From contig JAFDJC010000008.1 in assembly GCA_019307665.1 (NCBI GenBank), positions 1 through 24,266 of the forward strand: DNA of 24,266 nucleotides, read 5' to 3'. Numbering within the stretch: the stretch's first letter is position 1; each line of letters starts with the position of its first letter. A program made the translations under genes and the position numbers. Shown here piece after piece: positions 21,089 through 24,266 of the stretch. The notes below the pieces were generated by a model. It was not told the origin of the DNA. It did not search any database and saw only the letters and a list, made by a program, of their open reading frames with translations. This DNA comes from Deltaproteobacteria bacterium (GTDB lineage: Bacteria; Desulfobacterota; Desulfobacteria; Desulfobacterales; SURF-7).

Positions 21089-22366
21089 ATGTCAAAATCA
21101 ATCGTTTCAATTGCTAAGGGAGATGATCCTGAAAAAATGGTCGAACAGGCGCTTGATCTTCTGGGTGGCGTACAATCTCTAATCAAAAAAGAGTCAACAG
21201 TGGTCCTAAAGCCAAATGCCGGTCATCCCGGGCCGGCCGAGACTTCCATTAACACCAATCCGGCCTTTGTCTCCGCAGTCATCAAAACCATTCAAAAGGC
21301 AAACCCAAAAAAAATTATTGTGGCAGAAGCGGCCGCTATCGGGTGCGACACCATGGAGTGCCTGGAAGCCAGCGGAATTAAACAGGCTGCTATTGATGCG
21401 GGTGTGGATGATTTCAGAGATATCAAAAGCGACAAGGACCTGATAAAGATTCCCATCCGGGATGCCAGATCAGCGGTTCAAAAGGTGCTTCTGCCGCGTT
21501 TCCTGGTTGAAGCAGAGCATCTTGTTAATTTGCCGATTTTTAAATCCCACTGCAGCATGGTGTTTACTTGCGCACTGAAAAACATGAAAGGTGTGGTTCA
21601 GGACAAGGTTCATTACCAGATGCATCAGACTAATCTGGCAGAAGCCATGATGGATATCTGGTCAGTGATTAAGGCGGATTTGAATATTGTGGATATGATT
21701 CGTCCTGCCGAAGGTTTCGGGCCGCATTTCACCATGCCCACTGATTTCGGATGCGTTTTAGCTGGAAAAGATCCGGTAGCAGTCGATGCCACGGCATGTC
21801 GTTTGACCGGCCTGGACTTAGGAATAGTACCCTATTTTGGTCCTGCGAATGAACGAGGACTCGGTAGTTTCAAAGAAGACGAGATCGAAATTCGGGGACT
21901 CGAAAAAATCCGCCGTGTCTTTTGGTTTCCTTATCTGGAAGGTTTCGACAAATATCCGGAATACACAATTGACACCACCGGGGCTTGCAGCAGTTGTCTG
22001 GCCCTGGTCGGGCTGACCATGGAAAAGCTCAAATCACTCAACCAATATGACGCTAACAGCGACGTGACAATTCTGGTCGGGCGTAAAAAGGAAATCCCTG
22101 AAGGAATCCCTCCGGAAAAACTCATCCTGATCGGCGATTGCCTGAAAAAATTTAAAAAGAAAGGCCTTTATGTGGAGGGTTGCCCGCCGGGTGAACCGGC
22201 CCCCCATTGGGCGATTGTGGATCGGATGACGGCGGAAGGCATCGATATTTCTGATCCTGAAATATTTAATATCGTCAGAGGCAGAATGGAGGAAGAAGCG
22301 TTTCCGTTCATCGAGCACATGATCAAACTGAAAGAAGAACATGACAAACAACATGGTAACAAATAA
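21089..22366 (+). CDS. DUF362 domain protein
   Basis: A 425-residue protein with the DUF362 signature: TVVLKPNAG near 37-45, then LVNLPIFKSHCSMVFTCALK and NMKGVV at about 145-170, followed by GKDPVAVDATACRLTGL. It has a CSSCLALVGL pair in the C-terminal half but no ferredoxin [4Fe-4S] motif, unlike many DUF362 proteins that carry one. Biochemical function is not established for the family; some members are linked to radical or iron-sulfur chemistry. AAGGAG lies seven bases before the ATG. It follows the M24 gene by 100 bases and precedes the broken SDR. The base composition of this gene and the M24 gene looks more GC-rich than the flanks, a possible sign of transfer. Confidence 0.9.
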   Translation: MSKSIVSIAKGDDPEKMVEQALDLLGGVQSLIKKESTVVLKPNAGHPGPAETSINTNPAFVSAVIKTIQKANPKKIIVAEAAAIGCDTMECLEASGIKQAAIDAGVDDFRDIKSDKDLIKIPIRDARSAVQKVLLPRFLVEAEHLVNLPIFKSHCSMVFTCALKNMKGVVQDKVHYQMHQTNLAEAMMDIWSVIKADLNIVDMIRPAEGFGPHFTMPTDFGCVLAGKDPVAVDATACRLTGLDLGIVPYFGPANERGLGSFKEDEIEIRGLEKIRRVFWFPYLEGFDKYPEYTIDTTGACSSCLALVGLTMEKLKSLNQYDANSDVTILVGRKKEIPEGIPPEKLILIGDCLKKFKKKGLYVEGCPPGEPAPHWAIVDRMTAEGIDISDPEIFNIVRGRMEEEAFPFIEHMIKLKEEHDKQHGNK

Positions 22367-22391
22367 ATCAGGTCAACCTGGAGGATGTAAG

Positions 22392-22523
22392 ATGGAACTT
22401 TTTCAATTTTCGTTGGAAGGAAAAGTAGCGTTAATAACCGGTGGCAGCCGGGGTATTGGTGAAGAAACGGCAATAAGGTTAGCCAAGGCTGGTGCCGTTG
22501 ATGGCAGTCTTCTTTTGAAATAA
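22392..22523 (+). pseudogene. Short-chain dehydrogenase (SDR), only N-terminal 35 residues left
   Basis: GGAGG eight bases before the ATG starts MELFQFSLEGKVALITGGSR followed by GIGEETAIRLAKAGA, the NAD(P)-binding start of a classical SDR with TGGSRGIG. After residue 35 the sequence is unrelated (VDGSLLLK) and stops. A full SDR is about 250 residues. No downstream frame continues the fold, so the gene was cut by a deletion or rearrangement near 22498. It was probably the third gene of the TetR-controlled cluster. The ribosome binding site is intact, so a 43-residue peptide could still be made. Confidence 0.85.
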
Positions 22524-22586
22524 CAGGGAGAAATAATTACCCTCGTATCGACAACCATCGGTGTGTTCGTGTGGGCATTCCCGAGG

Positions 22587-24266
22587 TCATCTTTTTTTTT
22601 GTTTGCTCTTTACAACGAAATCGGAAATGAATCTGGATATCCATCCCGGCGACAGTTTCTGAGACACATAGAGAAGCTTGCATTTGATTCCGGGGATAAC
22701 CAGGAACTTTTTTTTCATAATACCTTTAATAACTGCTTTCGCAACAGATTCAGGTTTCAGCACACCAGCCAGTTTTTTTACTGCAAGTGCTTCAGGCGGT
22801 ATTGTTTTCGCTTCTTCTATTATCATCGGCGTTTTTACTTCAGGAGGACAGACAACGGACACATGTATATTGTGTTGTTTCATTTCGCTTCGAAGGCATT
22901 CAGAAAAACCGACAAGGGCAAATTTTGATGAACCGTATGCAGTATATCCGAACATTCCCATCAGGCCTGCGGCTGATGAAATATTTACGATATGCCCTCC
23001 CTTTTCTTTCATGGCAGGGAGGAGTGCTGCAGTCATGTTTCTTGTACCATAAACATTGGTTTTAAAGACATCATCAAAATCTTTGTATGAAAGATTTTCA
23101 AAATAGTCAGCCCTGTTAATACCCGCACTATTAATCAGTATATCCGGCTTGCCGATTTGTATCAGAGCTTCTTCTGTTTTTAGATTTACGGCATCGGCGT
23201 CAGTAATATCCACCGGAATGATGATAATCTTTTGAAATGGATTGCGCCTTGAGCTTAGAATATCTTCATATGCTTTTTGAAGTTTATCAATGTCTCTGGC
23301 AAAAAGGGCCGTATGTGCCCCCCTGGCAACAACCAGGCGTGCTATTTCAAGTCCTATTCCACTCGATCCTCCGGTGATGAACACAGTGCGATTATGGAAG
23401 TCTTTGAACCTGCCGACACCTGGAGGGGTGTAATTCGCCATTACCCACTCTTTTATTTCATCCATTGCCTGATTTAATGGAATCCTGGTTTGCCACTTGA
23501 GGTCTTCTTTAGCCCGGGAGACATCAACATCGTTATTTTTTCCGGTTATACCGGCGGCAAGACGTGTCAAGGGAGGGCGAATACCTAAAGGGGTTAAAAC
23601 TTTTTCCAAAAAAGAGCCCAGAACATATGCTGGTTTAAATGGAATGGATCCGAAAGGTTTTTGACCCAGCCAGCTTCCAAGTGTTTCAATATATTCCTTC
23701 CATGTAATATAGTAATCATCCCGAAAGTGGTATGTTTTCCCTGCTGCTTTTTCAGATTCTGCAGCCAGAATCGTTCCGTCAATAAGATTTTTGACATAAA
23801 CAAAAGCCCCGGGAGCTTTTCCACCGCCCACCAATGGAAACGGCCCCCGGAAAAACGTATCAAGGACATCTCTTACCCATGCGCTTCCGGGTCCGATCAC
23901 ATTAGCCGGCCGGATAATAGTATAGGACATGTTGTTGTTCCTGCAAAAATCCGCCACAAGGTTTTCTGCATCAATTTTTGTATCACAATACGGTATTCCG
24001 GTTTTCTCTCTTTTTGCATCTTCGTCCAGTCCGACAGTGTCCCGGTTTAAACCCAGTGCGGCAATGGATGAAAAATATATGAAACGGCTGGCATTGTTTT
24101 TGGATTCTTCCAGAAGATGTTGAGTTCCGTCAACCATGATCGACCTGAATAATTTGGGTGAACCCCAGTCAACTACACGGGTGGCCAGATGGAAAACCAC
24201 ATCCACACCCTGAGCGATATTTTTTAGTGTTTCCGGCTGTGTCAGGTCGCCTCTTATGATTTCCGC
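22587..24266 (-). CDS. Fusion: extended-SDR epimerase/dehydratase plus classical SDR (partial)
   Basis: The frame stays open to the right edge, so the N-terminal Rossmann glycine motif is outside; about 560 residues are visible. The first domain is an extended SDR: VFHLAT, FIYFSSIAAL, YCDTK (Tyr-x-x-x-Lys), IRPANVIGPG. The second, about 260 residues, is a complete classical SDR with TGGSSGIG, NSAGI, NISSAAG and YGSSK, and resembles 3-ketodihydrosphingosine reductase and related lipid reductases. Two redox domains on one chain suggest successive steps on one, probably lipid-like, substrate. Bacterial sphingolipid synthesis uses both a ketosphinganine reductase and an epimerase-type ceramide reductase, so that pathway is a testable guess. 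It converges on the truncated SDR. Confidence 0.85.
   Translation of the reverse strand, partial: AEIIRGDLTQPETLKNIAQGVDVVFHLATRVVDWGSPKLFRSIMVDGTQHLLEESKNNASRFIYFSSIAALGLNRDTVGLDEDAKREKTGIPYCDTKIDAENLVADFCRNNNMSYTIIRPANVIGPGSAWVRDVLDTFFRGPFPLVGGGKAPGAFVYVKNLIDGTILAAESEKAAGKTYHFRDDYYITWKEYIETLGSWLGQKPFGSIPFKPAYVLGSFLEKVLTPLGIRPPLTRLAAGITGKNNDVDVSRAKEDLKWQTRIPLNQAMDEIKEWVMANYTPPGVGRFKDFHNRTVFITGGSSGIGLEIARLVVARGAHTALFARDIDKLQKAYEDILSSRRNPFQKIIIIPVDITDADAVNLKTEEALIQIGKPDILINSAGINRADYFENLSYKDFDDVFKTNVYGTRNMTAALLPAMKEKGGHIVNISSAAGLMGMFGYTAYGSSKFALVGFSECLRSEMKQHNIHVSVVCPPEVKTPMIIEEAKTIPPEALAVKKLAGVLKPESVAKAVIKGIMKKKFLVIPGIKCKLLYVSQKLSPGWISRFISDFVVKSKQKKR

Noticed and set aside
22563..23065. Plus-strand open frames rich in Phe and Arg opposite the SDR fusion
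   Set aside because: Antisense shadows of a well-conserved SDR; no ribosome binding site.

Overview
The window looks like chromosomal DNA of an anaerobic, probably sulfate-reducing bacterium of the Desulfobacterota (Desulfobacterales-like). This is inferred from the gene content: a MetE-like methyltransferase core, a CCG-type iron-sulfur protein, an HdrD/GlcF-style neighbourhood, several corrinoid-linked genes, DUF362, HD-GYP signalling and moderate GC. No rRNA or tRNA gene was found, and no complete insertion sequence.

Layout. (1) Positions 1-4376, plus strand: the 3' part of a MetE-like gene, then a compact run of MoxR AAA+ ATPase, VWA (CoxE-like) protein, two-[4Fe-4S]/CCG oxidoreductase subunit and a small His-rich protein. 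Their stops and starts overlap, so this is an operon. (2) 4366-10113, minus strand: a chemotaxis-type operon cheA-cheW-cheB-cheR, with a 1066-residue CheA hybrid carrying its own receiver. (3) 10302-11519, minus strand: an ATC-hydrolase-like protein and a free-standing B12-dependent methionine synthase reactivation-domain protein. (4) 11685-13175: an accessory patch with a beheaded hicB joined to the tail of a TauE/SafE permease, an integron attC-like site, a complete higBA toxin-antitoxin pair that appears leaderless, and a predicted 45-residue membrane protein. (5) 13433-15482, minus strand: an overlapping STAS, U32-family and CobO-type operon. (6) 15618-18470: a Mut7-C RNase-like protein, a cold-shock protein with terminator, a small membrane protein and a GAF/HD-GYP phosphodiesterase. 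(7) 18742-22523, plus strand: a FlaG-like relic, then a TetR regulator, an M24 pita-bread protein, a DUF362 protein and a truncated SDR. (8) 22587-24266, minus strand: an extended-SDR/classical-SDR fusion that runs off the right edge.

How the genes fit together. The corrinoid theme recurs in the MetE-like protein, the B12 reactivation-domain protein, the ATC-hydrolase-like protein and the cobalamin adenosyltransferase. Signalling is also prominent (Che operon, STAS, HD-GYP). The TetR gene and the M24 gene downstream each carry a related 16-bp palindrome, which suggests one regulator controls the tetR-M24-DUF362-(SDR) cluster. The MoxR/VWA/Fe-S/His-rich cassette is the best candidate for a functionally undescribed system. 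MoxR-VWA pairs elsewhere remodel metalloenzymes, so a maturation or activation role is a reasonable but unproven inference.
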